Of a DNA stretch of 48,217 nucleotides, positions 34,662 through 42,656 are shown in pieces; the first letter of the stretch is position 1, and each line of letters opens with the position of its first letter. The stretch covers positions 1-48,217 of the forward strand of contig NZ_JACIEQ010000010.1 of assembly GCF_014196965.1 (NCBI RefSeq). Reading direction: 5' to 3'. The position numbers were made by a program, and so were the translations under genes. The notes beneath the pieces were generated by a model, which was not told the DNA's origin, did not search any database, and saw only the letters and a program-made list of their open reading frames with translations. Source of the stretch: Actibacterium naphthalenivorans (GTDB taxonomy: Bacteria > Pseudomonadota > Alphaproteobacteria > Rhodobacterales > Rhodobacteraceae).

Positions 34662-35659
34662 TCACAAACTTCTTCTTCCTTTACGACCCTTTCGGCTATG
34701 TGCTGTCACCGGTGTCGCTCATTGTTGTCGGTCTTACAGTATGGCTGTTTTTGCGTGGGCTCAAAATACACGCTCGCTGTCTCGGAAGGGTTTCTGGTTG
34801 GCGTCGAACCGCCTTCTTTGTCGGCCTCGCGGCCGTCCTCGTCGCGACGAATGGGCCGCTCGCGCCATTGGGGCACAGTCTGTTTTCGGTACATCAGGTC
34901 GAGCATCTTCTTCTGCGACTGGTAGGACCGCTTCTTATCGCGGTTTCTCAGCCCTGGCTTGGCCTTCAAGCCGGATTGAAAAGGGAATGGCGCCGACGCC
35001 TTGCCGCGATTGGGCGTGCGCGCATCCCGCGATTCTTGGCGCTTCCTGCATCTGCCACCTCCTTGTTGATTGGTGCGCTTTTCGTCTGGCAGATCCCGAT
35101 GATCTACGCCCTTACACAACGTATTGCGGCGATGGAAGCGCTGGCACATCTGTCTATGGTGCTTGCTGGGCTTTGGTACTTTGCTATGCTGTTCGATCTG
35201 CGTGATCCGCCTGAAGGAGCGCGGCGCGGCGCTCGGCTGATGTCAGGGTTCGTAGTGATCGTTTCCAACATCTTTCTGGGCTCCCTGACAACGCTCAAGG
35301 AGGTGCCCCTCTATGGATCAGAAATCATCGCAGCGAGCGGTGGTCGACTTCGCGCCCTGGCTGACGAGACAATCGGTGGCTACGTAATCTGGGTCCCGTC
35401 GTCGATGGTTCTCATCGCGGCAATCATTCTGGTGCTGAACGGCTGGAACGCGGCGGAGGAACGGCGCTGGACGTCCCGCTACGACCTGATGCGCCAATCG
35501 AATGCGGCGGCGCTCGAGTTTCCGGAAACCGCGGAGGAACTGCGTCTGAAAGTAGAGAAGCCGAACCGGGACATGGGCCGTACGCTCGCCCTTGGCGCAT
35601 TCTCCATGTTCATGGTTGTCATGATTACCGTCGTGACCATCGTCTATGCCCTCGGATAG
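34658..35659 (+). CDS. ctaG: CtaG (Caa3-type) cytochrome oxidase assembly / copper membrane protein
   Basis: 333 residues, about seven transmembrane helices, Caa3_CtaG family. Conserved His and Met residues lie in and near helices: LGHSLFSVHQVEHLLLRLVG and ALAHLSMVLAGLWYF; YVIWVPSSMVLI follows. These proteins help assemble the CuB centre of heme-copper oxidases or move copper. No oxidase subunit gene occurs in the window. It ends the 13-gene operon. Confidence 0.88.
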   Translation: MITNFFFLYDPFGYVLSPVSLIVVGLTVWLFLRGLKIHARCLGRVSGWRRTAFFVGLAAVLVATNGPLAPLGHSLFSVHQVEHLLLRLVGPLLIAVSQPWLGLQAGLKREWRRRLAAIGRARIPRFLALPASATSLLIGALFVWQIPMIYALTQRIAAMEALAHLSMVLAGLWYFAMLFDLRDPPEGARRGARLMSGFVVIVSNIFLGSLTTLKEVPLYGSEIIAASGGRLRALADETIGGYVIWVPSSMVLIAAIILVLNGWNAAEERRWTSRYDLMRQSNAAALEFPETAEELRLKVEKPNRDMGRTLALGAFSMFMVVMITVVTIVYALG

Positions 35660-35878
35660 ATTGAATTCGACATGAGACCAGACGCATTCTTCTCCGCTAG
35701 GGCCCGCCTGTTTCGCCACTGCCACGGCTGGACACATATTGTAGTGTCCTTACGCGTACCGGGTGCTTGCGCTGGCCCCCGGCGGCGAGCGTCACTTTAG
35801 CCGTGATCGCCATCGAAGTGATCAACGTGGCCCTGTGCCGACGATTTTCCTGATCTGACGGAAGATCATCTCCTCCCA

Positions 35879-36391
35879 TCAGGCGTAGATGTCGATCGGT
35901 GTTCCGTCTTTCACCATTGCATAGATGTCCTCGATCTGCCGATCTGTGACCGCGATGCAGCCAGCTGTCCAGTCGCGGACATCCGTTGGGTCGATCCCTG
36001 GGCGTGGACCACCATGGATGAAGATGTCGCCGCCGGGGGAAAGGCCCTGCGCTTCAGCGAAGGCTATGTCGGCCTCATTCGGATAGGAGATGCCAACCGA
36101 AAGATGATACGTACTGTCGGGGTTGCGCTTATCGACTACGTAAGCGCCCTCAGGGGTCCGGCCGTCTCCCTCGAATTGCTTGTGACCCTCAGGAGCGAAA
36201 CCCAGCCCGACCGGATAGGTTTGCAATACGCGATCGGCTCCGTCCAGAACAAGCAAACGCTGCCCCTTGTAAAGCCGAACACGGGTCACCTCGGGTCCGC
36301 CATAGCTGCGGAACTTGCTGGCACAGCCAGACAAAAACGCTGCCAACCCGCCCAACAGGACGGCGCGGCGGGGAAATCGGATGGTTTTCAC
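35879..36391 (-). CDS. L,D-transpeptidase (YkuD) lipoprotein
   Basis: 170 residues. Lipoprotein signal with lipobox Cys23 (AAFLSGCAS) and a YkuD catalytic domain with DIFIHGGPRPG and DWTAGCIAVTD carrying the active-site His and Cys. Such enzymes make 3-3 cross-links or attach proteins to peptidoglycan. It converges on ctaG across a 219-base gap. Being lipidated, it is a possible client of the nearby LspA-Lnt pair. Confidence 0.9.
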   Translation of the reverse strand: MKTIRFPRRAVLLGGLAAFLSGCASKFRSYGGPEVTRVRLYKGQRLLVLDGADRVLQTYPVGLGFAPEGHKQFEGDGRTPEGAYVVDKRNPDSTYHLSVGISYPNEADIAFAEAQGLSPGGDIFIHGGPRPGIDPTDVRDWTAGCIAVTDRQIEDIYAMVKDGTPIDIYA

Positions 36392-36454
36392 TGCTCGATG
36401 CCTCTTTCGTGAGGTCTGATATGGACATTACGTTACCTTGCAAATGCTGCGTGA

Positions 36455-36565
36455 TCAATGTCCGTGGGCAAGCGCGGCCTTTGCGATCTCTGGACCAACC
36501 TGCTCACCGCTGAATGCCTTGCGGGCCTACCGCAGCGCCTTGAGGGCGACCGGCAGGGAGGCCAC
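36455..36565 (-). pseudogene. relic of a zntA 3' end
   Basis: The 37 codons read VASLPVALKALR, stop, then ARKAFSGEQVGPEIAKAALA and HGH, stop. The last part parallels the true ZntA C-terminus (GGEQVGEGLAKGALAHGH) and the first part its last helix (VGVSLLVVANALRLL). An internal TAG and lack of any upstream gene body make it a degenerate leftover of a second zntA. It begins 8 bases after the zinc-ribbon stop, so the zinc-ribbon gene sits between two zntA ends. Confidence 0.65.
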
Positions 36566-36573
36566 GGCAAGCC

Positions 36574-36840
36574 TTAATCGAACAACTCGTGAAGCCAGGA
36601 TTTGCGCCGATAGCCGTGCTTTCCGCGCCGGTAGCCGCGATCATCGTCGTAGCCGCGCGGCTCAGGCACCCGCTGAGGCGCCACATCGGGTGCCGAACGC
36701 TCGATGATCTTGTCCAGTTCGCCCCGGTCGAGCCAGACACCCCGGCAATCGGGACAGAAGTCGATCTCGATCCCCTGGCGGTCGGTCATGCTCAAGGGCA
36801 CCTCGCAAACCGGACACATCATCCTGCCCTTCACGCTCAT
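36574..36840 (-). CDS. TFIIB-type zinc-ribbon protein
   Basis: 88 residues: MMCPVCEVPL, then FCPDCRGVWLDRGELDKIIE give two CxxC pairs of a zf-TFIIB zinc ribbon (about residues 8-42), followed by a basic, Arg/Tyr/Gly-rich tail (GYDDDRGYRRGKHGYRRK). The ATG at 36840 is chosen by alignment to the zinc ribbon; AGGAG is 13 bases away, so a later ATG is possible. It follows zntA by 34 bases on the same strand and is probably co-transcribed. Members of this group are common small cytosolic proteins of unknown role; Zn buffering fits here but is inference. Confidence 0.75.
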   Translation of the reverse strand: MSVKGRMMCPVCEVPLSMTDRQGIEIDFCPDCRGVWLDRGELDKIIERSAPDVAPQRVPEPRGYDDDRGYRRGKHGYRRKSWLHELFD

Positions 36841-36874
36841 GTCTCGTCTCGGCTCCTTTCCGGGTTCTCCCAGT

Positions 36875-39229
36875 TCAATGACCATGTGCCAGCGCCCCTT
36901 TGGCCAAGCCTTCGCCAACCTGTTCACCGCCGGACGGCGGCGCCTTGGCCTCTTGGCTGTTAAGCAGGCGCAGGGCGTTGGCCACCACCAGCAATGACAC
37001 TCCTACGTCGGCTGCAATAGCGCCCCACATCGATGCCAGTCCGAACGCGGTAGCGACAACGAAAACGCCCTTGGTCGCCAAGGAAATACCGATGTTCTGA
37101 TGGATAATCGACATTGTCCGGCGCGAATGACCGATCAGCCAAGGCACCTTGCCGAGGTCGTCGGTCATCAGGGCAATATCCGCCGTCTCGATTGCCGCGT
37201 CCGAACCAACAGCGCCCATCGCGATGGCGTAATGCGCGCGCGCCATGGCGGGGGCGTCGTTCACCCCGTCGCCGATCATGGCCACCATGTCATGCGTTTC
37301 GACCAGTTCTTCGATGGCTGTCACCTTGTCTTCGGGCAAAAGCTCGGCACGGACCTCGTCGATGCCGACCTCGGCTGCAACGGCGCGCGCTGTCCGCTCG
37401 TTGTCGCCCGTCAACATGACGATGGTCTTCACGCCTTGCGCGTGGAGCTGTGCCACGATGCCCTTGGCGTCGGGGCGGATACGGTCGCGCAATTCCAGGA
37501 TGCCGGTCACGCCGGTGTCGTCGCCCACGGCAACAAGGGTGCTGCCAGCCCCTTCGATGCGGTCGCGCAGATCCTTCGGAATGGCGTCGCCGAAACCCTT
37601 CTCCTCGGCAAACCGGTCGGACCCTAGCCAGATCGACCGGCCGTCTGTGCGTCCTTCAAGTCCCCTACCGGGAACGGTTCGGGTGTCTTCCGCGGCGGAC
37701 ACATTGATGCCGTCGGCTTCTGCCCGCGCGAGAATGGCACGCGCCAAGGGATGCGAGGAACGTGCCTCCAGCCCAGCGGCGAGGGTCATCAGATCTTGCG
37801 CCGATGCTTTGCCCAGCGGATGCACCGCCGCCACCTCGGGCTCGCCCATGGTGATCGTGCCGGTCTTGTCCATGGCCAATGCAGTGGTCTTGCCCGGTGC
37901 CTCAACATATGCACCGCCCTTGATCAGCACCCCCGCCCGCGCAGAGGCGGTGAGTGCAGCGACGATGGAGACCGGTGTCGAGATGACCAGAGCACACGGG
38001 CAGGCGATCACCAGCAGCACGAGTGCATTGTAGAACCAATAATCCCAGGCCCCACCGAAAATGAGCGGCGGCAACAGGGCAATTGCGATGGCGAGAGCCA
38101 TGACGATAGGCGTGTAGATGCGGGCAAATTTCGCCACCCACTGCTCCACCGGCGCGCGGCGGGCATGGGCGTCGCCGACCATGCGGATAATCTTGGCCAA
38201 CACGGTGTCCGAGGCGGCCTTCGTGGCGCGCACCGTCAGTGTGCCTTCGCCGTTGATCGTACCGGCATAGACATCGTCGCCCCGTTCCTTTGGGACCAGC
38301 GCACTCTCTCCGGTGATTGGCGCCTGATCGACGGCCCCTGCCCCATCGACAACCTCACCATCCAATGGGATGCGGTCTCCGCCGCGCACGACGAAACGTG
38401 CGTTGATAGCAACCGCGGAAGCCGGTACGTCCGCTTCCGAACCGTCATCATAAAGAATTCTTGCCGTCGGCGGCGCCAGGTCCAGCAGAGCTGAAACCGC
38501 ATTCCTCGCACGCCCGACGCTCCAGCTTTCGAGGAAAAGCGAGAGCGAGAAGAAGAACGCAACCGTCGCCGCCTCGAAAAATTCGCCGAGGCCAATTGCA
38601 CCCGCGACTGCGACTACCATGAGCAGGTTCATGTCGGGCGACAGCCGCCGTGCGGACGACCATGCCTTGGGCGCCACGAGCCAAACACCGAACAGGATCG
38701 CAACCGCGAATAGCCCTGCCTCGACCAGTGGCATCGGCGCTTCGCCGTGCCCTGCGAAGAGGCCGAGTGCCCCCCCCATGCCGGTCTCGATGATGTGCCA
38801 CAGAAATCCCGCGGCCCAGAAGCCGCCACTGAGCGCCGTAAACAGCCGCTGGCGTGCAAGATGGGCCGCCTGGTCGACCGACGCGTTTTCGGCATCCCAG
38901 GGCTTGGCGGTCATGCCGGTGCTTGCGACCAGCTCTGCAATTTCGCCGTCCGATACACTCTTGGCGCTGTCGAGAATAGTCATCCGTCCATTGATCACGT
39001 CGAACGCGAGATGCTCGGCCCCGCCGATCTTCGGGCCGACCACCTTGTTCAGGATTGCTACCTCCTCGGCGCAATCGAGGCCGGACACCTGAAAACTGCG
39101 CCCGCCCGCTGGCGCGGGCGTCGTCGGAACGATGTCGCCGCACGTTCCGGCGCTCCCGCAGCAGCTGCCGCCGCTTGTCTGGGCATCTTCGGCGTGATCG
39201 TGGTCGTGACGATGGGTGTCGGACGGCAT
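36875..39229 (-). CDS. zntA: Zn/Cd/Pb-exporting P1B-type ATPase ZntA
   Basis: 784 residues. His/Asp-rich start (THRHDHDHAED), a CCGSAGTC cluster, one HMA-like domain with GLDCAEEV (Cys53), then the P-type core: CPC (Cys410 and Cys412) in ACPCALVIST, the phosphorylated Asp454 in [38 protein letters not shown]. The DCxxE first site and the CPCALV motif mark the Zn/Cd/Pb group rather than Cu(I). A CadR-type promoter stands at 39262-39292 on the same strand. The C-terminus (GEQVG...AHGH) matches the relic at 36455. Confidence 0.94.
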   Translation of the reverse strand: MPSDTHRHDHDHAEDAQTSGGSCCGSAGTCGDIVPTTPAPAGGRSFQVSGLDCAEEVAILNKVVGPKIGGAEHLAFDVINGRMTILDSAKSVSDGEIAELVASTGMTAKPWDAENASVDQAAHLARQRLFTALSGGFWAAGFLWHIIETGMGGALGLFAGHGEAPMPLVEAGLFAVAILFGVWLVAPKAWSSARRLSPDMNLLMVVAVAGAIGLGEFFEAATVAFFFSLSLFLESWSVGRARNAVSALLDLAPPTARILYDDGSEADVPASAVAINARFVVRGGDRIPLDGEVVDGAGAVDQAPITGESALVPKERGDDVYAGTINGEGTLTVRATKAASDTVLAKIIRMVGDAHARRAPVEQWVAKFARIYTPIVMALAIAIALLPPLIFGGAWDYWFYNALVLLVIACPCALVISTPVSIVAALTASARAGVLIKGGAYVEAPGKTTALAMDKTGTITMGEPEVAAVHPLGKASAQDLMTLAAGLEARSSHPLARAILARAEADGINVSAAEDTRTVPGRGLEGRTDGRSIWLGSDRFAEEKGFGDAIPKDLRDRIEGAGSTLVAVGDDTGVTGILELRDRIRPDAKGIVAQLHAQGVKTIVMLTGDNERTARAVAAEVGIDEVRAELLPEDKVTAIEELVETHDMVAMIGDGVNDAPAMARAHYAIAMGAVGSDAAIETADIALMTDDLGKVPWLIGHSRRTMSIIHQNIGISLATKGVFVVATAFGLASMWGAIAADVGVSLLVVANALRLLNSQEAKAPPSGGEQVGEGLAKGALAHGH

Positions 39230-39261
39230 GAATGGACCTCTGGATTCGGGTGCTTTACCAT

Positions 39262-39292
39262 GACATAGCCCCTACAGTAGCTAGAGCTTCAA
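39262..39292 (-). promoter_or_regulatory. CadR/ZntR-type promoter of zntA
   Basis: On the minus strand TTGAAG (39292-39287), a 19-bp spacer CTCTAG-CTA-CTGTAG-GGGC, then TATGTC (39267-39262). The zntA start is 33 bases downstream. Same design as the boxes at 23705 and 24981. Confidence 0.82.
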
Positions 39293-39411
39293 GAGCAAAA
39301 TACGGTGGTATTTCAGTTTGTTTTATTGCTAGAGGATGCGGCGACCGGCTCCATCACGCCTTGAGGCATGAACAGCCGCTGCAAAGAAAAACAGTCACGA
39401 AAGGAAGCTTG

Positions 39412-39696
39412 ATGCGGGTTTTGATGCTGAAGCAAAAAATGATGGTTGCAGTGGTGCTGTCGCTTACGGCCGGATGCGCAGTCCAGCCGACTGGGCCAGG
39501 CGACGCGGCAGACCAGCGGGGCAACGTTCCCGAAGCCGTGATTGCAATGGCTGCCCCGGATCAGGATGTTGCAACCGCGCGCTTGGTGCCCGAGGACGGG
39601 TGCTACTGGTACGAACACAGCGGCCCCGTTGAAACGACCTTGCTGCCGCTGCGCACGGCGAACGGCAACCCTATCTGCGTCGCGCGGGAAGTGTGA
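39412..39696 (+). CDS. small lipoprotein of unknown function
   Basis: 94 residues. Start at 39412 with AAAGGAAG upstream; signal MVAVVLSLTAGCAVQ has a lipobox Cys. The mature part ends with a conserved-looking block PEDGCYWYEHSGPVETTLLP and NGNPICVAREV, in which two Cys could pair. I recall similar small proteins in Rhodobacteraceae but no named family. It is divergent from zntA and is a possible substrate of LspA and Lnt. Confidence 0.65.
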   Translation: MRVLMLKQKMMVAVVLSLTAGCAVQPTGPGDAADQRGNVPEAVIAMAAPDQDVATARLVPEDGCYWYEHSGPVETTLLPLRTANGNPICVAREV

Positions 39697-39743
39697 CGAC
39701 GACCCGCACGTCACATCAATGCGCTGAGAGCTAATTACCTCAT

Positions 39744-40406
39744 TCAACTTCTCGCGGTAACGCTGTCCTCAGCCGAATAAAGATGTGCTGTCGATCCGAT
39801 CTCGACGTTCGGATAAAGCTCGTTGATGTGTGCCATAACCATCCGCACGCAACCCGAACTCGCACGACCGCCGATGCTTCTCGGATAGGGTGTGCCGTGT
39901 ATCCGAAGATAGGTGTCGCGATCACCGACATAGAGATAGAGCGCCCGCGATCCCAAGGCGTTTTGAGGCCCGGGTTCCATCCCGTCGGCCCATCTTGCGT
40001 TTTCGGGATCCCGCTCGATCATATTCTGTGTCGGCGTCCAGTGCGGCCACCTGACCTTGCGCTTGATGTTATAAACACCTGGCTCGTAGAGGTTGCCCCG
40101 CGCGATCGCCACGCCGTAGCGCATCGCGGTTCCACCCTCCTCAATGTGGTAGAGATACCGCGCGACCGCATCGACATGGATGTCTCCCGGCACGAGGCCG
40201 TCCTTCGCGTCCACACGCTGAGGCAAGAAACGTGGGTGTAGTCCCCAAGGGTTTGACGTGGCCGGATCGAAGCCGGGCGGGCTGACTTGCGCGTCCCATT
40301 CAGCCTTCTGCGCCTCGGTGGGCCAGCTATCGGCAAACACAGGGTTGGCCACAGTCGCCGAAAAGAGCGCTGTTGTCGTTTGAATGAAGTGTCGTCTTGT
40401 CAGCAT
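39744..40406 (-). CDS. secreted L,D-transpeptidase (ErfK/YkuD)
   Basis: 220 residues from the ATG at 40406 (AAAGGG upstream; the track-length frame to 40457 has no ribosome-binding site). Tat-like or Sec signal TRRHFIQTTTALFSATVA, then a YkuD domain with active-site motif HGTPYPRSIGGRASSGCVRM. It cross-links or trims peptidoglycan as a meso-diaminopimelate L,D-transpeptidase. Unlike the 35879 enzyme it is not lipidated. A CadR-type promoter sits 62 bases upstream, so it is probably metal-induced. Confidence 0.9.
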   Translation of the reverse strand: MLTRRHFIQTTTALFSATVANPVFADSWPTEAQKAEWDAQVSPPGFDPATSNPWGLHPRFLPQRVDAKDGLVPGDIHVDAVARYLYHIEEGGTAMRYGVAIARGNLYEPGVYNIKRKVRWPHWTPTQNMIERDPENARWADGMEPGPQNALGSRALYLYVGDRDTYLRIHGTPYPRSIGGRASSGCVRMVMAHINELYPNVEIGSTAHLYSAEDSVTARS

Positions 40407-40467
40407 GTCGTACCCTTTCGGTTCCCACCGGCGATCAATGGCAAGAACGATATACATTCTCGTCGAC

Positions 40468-40498
40468 TAGATAGGACTTCTAGTGGCTAGAGGTTCAA
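40468..40498 (-). promoter_or_regulatory. CadR/ZntR-type promoter of the L,D-transpeptidase
   Basis: On the minus strand TTGAAC (40498-40493), a 19-bp spacer CTCTAG-CCA-CTAGAA-GTCC, then TATCTA (40473-40468). The left dyad arm and -35 are identical to those of the 24981 box. Confidence 0.82.
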
Positions 40499-40697
40499 GG
40501 GCAAATTTTCGTGAACGCATGCACGCGACCCTGGTAGCACATGCTTGCCTTGCGGTCGGGTTAACGGCCAACCAGGTCAGGTCCGAATTAGCGTGGTAAA
40601 GCGGGAGTCGGGGGGCGGAGTAGGACAGATTTGCCGAATTGGTCCCCCGGTGGATCGGCTTTGGTCGAAAGATACTATCCTGACACCCTGTCGAACT

Positions 40698-41225
40698 TCA
40701 CCCGCCCGTGTCATTGGCCGAAACTTCGGCTTGGAACTCACGTTGTCGCTCAGGCCAGGTGCTCTTGATGTAGACGAGGATCGCCTCGATCTCTGCGTCT
40801 GTCAGATCCTCTCCGAAGGCCGGCATGTCGCTCTCGTATCCCGGCACGACGGCACCGACCCCGCCTTTAGTGATCTGAAAAAGCATGCGGTCTGAATGGT
40901 GCCAGGTGTGGCCTGTGTCATCATGCGGCGGGGCCGGCATTCTTCCGGTGTCAAGACGACGACGCCAATCGGGCTGGCCTTCAAGGTTCGCACCATGGCA
41001 ACTGGCGCAGTTGTCCGCATAAAGCTGTTGCCCTGCCGTGACCTCGGATGCAAGCACGGGCTCTCCCAAGAACGTCAGTCCCTCGACACGCGGGTCCACC
41101 GGTTCCGATTGGGCCAGCACCACAACGCCGGTGGTCGCGAGCGTGGACACTAGGGCAGCGAGGTGCACTGACCGCCTGACCGTACCCTTCGCCAGTCGGT
41201 TTTTCGGCCCCTTATTCATCGGCAT
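40698..41225 (-). CDS. periplasmic c-type cytochrome
   Basis: 175 residues. N-terminal signal or anchor (LAALVSTLATTGVVVLAQ), a single heme-binding motif CASCH (NCASCHGANLEG) and a distal Met in SDMPAFGEDLTD. It is a class-I monoheme cytochrome of about 140 mature residues. It is the last gene of the operon after DUF411, overlapping its 3' end. Start ATG at 41225; a second ATG two codons on is possible. A likely electron acceptor or donor for the multicopper oxidase of the same operon. Confidence 0.9.
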   Translation of the reverse strand: MPMNKGPKNRLAKGTVRRSVHLAALVSTLATTGVVVLAQSEPVDPRVEGLTFLGEPVLASEVTAGQQLYADNCASCHGANLEGQPDWRRRLDTGRMPAPPHDDTGHTWHHSDRMLFQITKGGVGAVVPGYESDMPAFGEDLTDAEIEAILVYIKSTWPERQREFQAEVSANDTGG

Positions 41226-41709
41226 AGATTGAGATTCCTTCCGGGCCAAAGGCGTAGGTCCTTAGCGTGCCTGACTTGACCGCAGCCATCCCGGGTGCAT
41301 TCGCGGGCATTCCCGGCAAGGTGATACCCGTTATCGCCGGACGGGTTTCCAGCAGCCGCTCGATGATGTCGACGGGGACGAGACCGCTGACATAGTAGCC
41401 GTCGATTTCGGCCAAGTGGCAGCCGATGCCCTGGGCGGGCACACCGACTTCGACCGAGCGTTTGTCGAAGTCGCGGTCATCCACACGCGTTACGGTAAAG
41501 CCGTGTTCTTCGAGATAATCCCCATAGGCATCACAGCAGCCGCAGCCCGGATCGCGCCAGATGGTGATCTGCCTTTCGCTGCCCGTCAGACCGGGCGCCA
41601 CATCGCCTGTCGCTTGCGCCCAAGCCGATGTGGTCAGGCCCACCATTCCGACAATGCCGCTGCCAATCAGACCAAGCGCGTTTCTTCTCTGCATCATTTT
41701 CTCCATCAT
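41212..41709 (-). CDS. DUF411 metal-binding protein (second copy)
   Basis: 165 residues. Tat-like signal (MQRRNALGLIGSGIVGMVGL) and the DUF411 core DPGCGCCDAYGDYLEEHGF, GIGCHLAEIDGYYVSGLVPV, LPGMPANAPGMAAV. The CGCC thiols and Met-rich loop match the copy at 29224, but the signal types differ, so each may be placed by a different export route. Start at 41709 overlaps the previous stop as ATGA with CAGGAG upstream. Confidence 0.88.
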   Translation of the reverse strand: MMEKMMQRRNALGLIGSGIVGMVGLTTSAWAQATGDVAPGLTGSERQITIWRDPGCGCCDAYGDYLEEHGFTVTRVDDRDFDKRSVEVGVPAQGIGCHLAEIDGYYVSGLVPVDIIERLLETRPAITGITLPGMPANAPGMAAVKSGTLRTYAFGPEGISIYADE

Positions 41710-42656
41710 AGTTCTCCTGTTTCGATCCAGGTTGCGCCGCCGTCACGGCTGAATTTCAAGATGCCGCCCAACAGGGCAGCGATGTAGGTCTCGTCTCTTG
41801 GATGAACCGCAACAGCGGTCGCAGCTTTGCTGGCCCGCTTTTGCCAGATGACTCCGCCGTCCTGCGATGCCCAGAGGCCCGAACGCAGAGCGGCATACAT
41901 CACTTCCGGCGCCGAGGGGGCACTGGCCAGCGACAGGATCGGTTGACCGCCTGGCAATGGCGCTTCGGACGGTGGGGCTTCACCCGCAACCAATGCGTCC
42001 ATCGCGTTGCCTGGCTGCACGTCCTGCCAGCGACAAAAGCAATCGGGCACCCGCGCAAGGCCAACCTCGGTGCCCGCATAGATCCAGATCCCGCCCATGC
42101 CGGTTTCAAGCTCGACCGAAGCCAGAGCAAGAGGTTCGCGCTCTGCGTCGTCGAGCCAGGGGCGGTCCATGGCGAGCGACCAGGTTGCGCCGGCGTCCTC
42201 GCTCTTCCACAATCCGTCGCCGCGAACCGAGGCATAGATCATGTCCGAGTTCCGCGAGGCGATGGCAACGGCATTGATCTCTCCGTCAGGCAGCCCAGCG
42301 TCGCTGACGCGCCACGAAGCGCCCCCATCTTCGGAAGTGCTGACACCGCCCACGGCGAGCCCCGCAACCACACGGCCGGGCCGGTCGCGATGGGTCGCCA
42401 GCGACAGCACGTTCCCCGGTGTCTCTGCCGCGGTCCAAGTCCGGCCGTCATCGTCACTGACGAACAGCCCTCCTCTCGCCAGCAGAATGGTATCGCCATC
42501 AAAGGCAAGTGCCGCTGGATCACCATCGCTCGCCGCGAGTGCGAACCCCGGCAACATCGAAGCGACGCCGATACTGAGTGCCGCGGTGAGTACCTTGCGC
42601 CGGTTTGGCCGACATCCAATCTCAATCGACTTCAATCTGCATGCTCCTCTGCTCAT
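41706..42656 (-). CDS. Asp-box (BNR/Ycf48-like) beta-propeller protein
   Basis: 316 residues. Tat-like signal (NRRKVLTAALSIGVASML). Five Asp-boxes of the pattern S-x-D-x-G-x-x-W are visible: SDDDGRTW, SEDGGASW, SEDAGATW, SQDGGVIW and SRDGGATW, spread evenly as in a beta-propeller; Ycf48/YCF48-related proteins share this. It overlaps the multicopper oxidase stop and the DUF411 start, so it is translated in a chain with them. It may be a scaffold or assembly factor for the oxidase; no catalytic residues can be assigned. Confidence 0.82.
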   Translation of the reverse strand: MSRGACRLKSIEIGCRPNRRKVLTAALSIGVASMLPGFALAASDGDPAALAFDGDTILLARGGLFVSDDDGRTWTAAETPGNVLSLATHRDRPGRVVAGLAVGGVSTSEDGGASWRVSDAGLPDGEINAVAIASRNSDMIYASVRGDGLWKSEDAGATWSLAMDRPWLDDAEREPLALASVELETGMGGIWIYAGTEVGLARVPDCFCRWQDVQPGNAMDALVAGEAPPSEAPLPGGQPILSLASAPSAPEVMYAALRSGLWASQDGGVIWQKRASKAATAVAVHPRDETYIAALLGGILKFSRDGGATWIETGEL

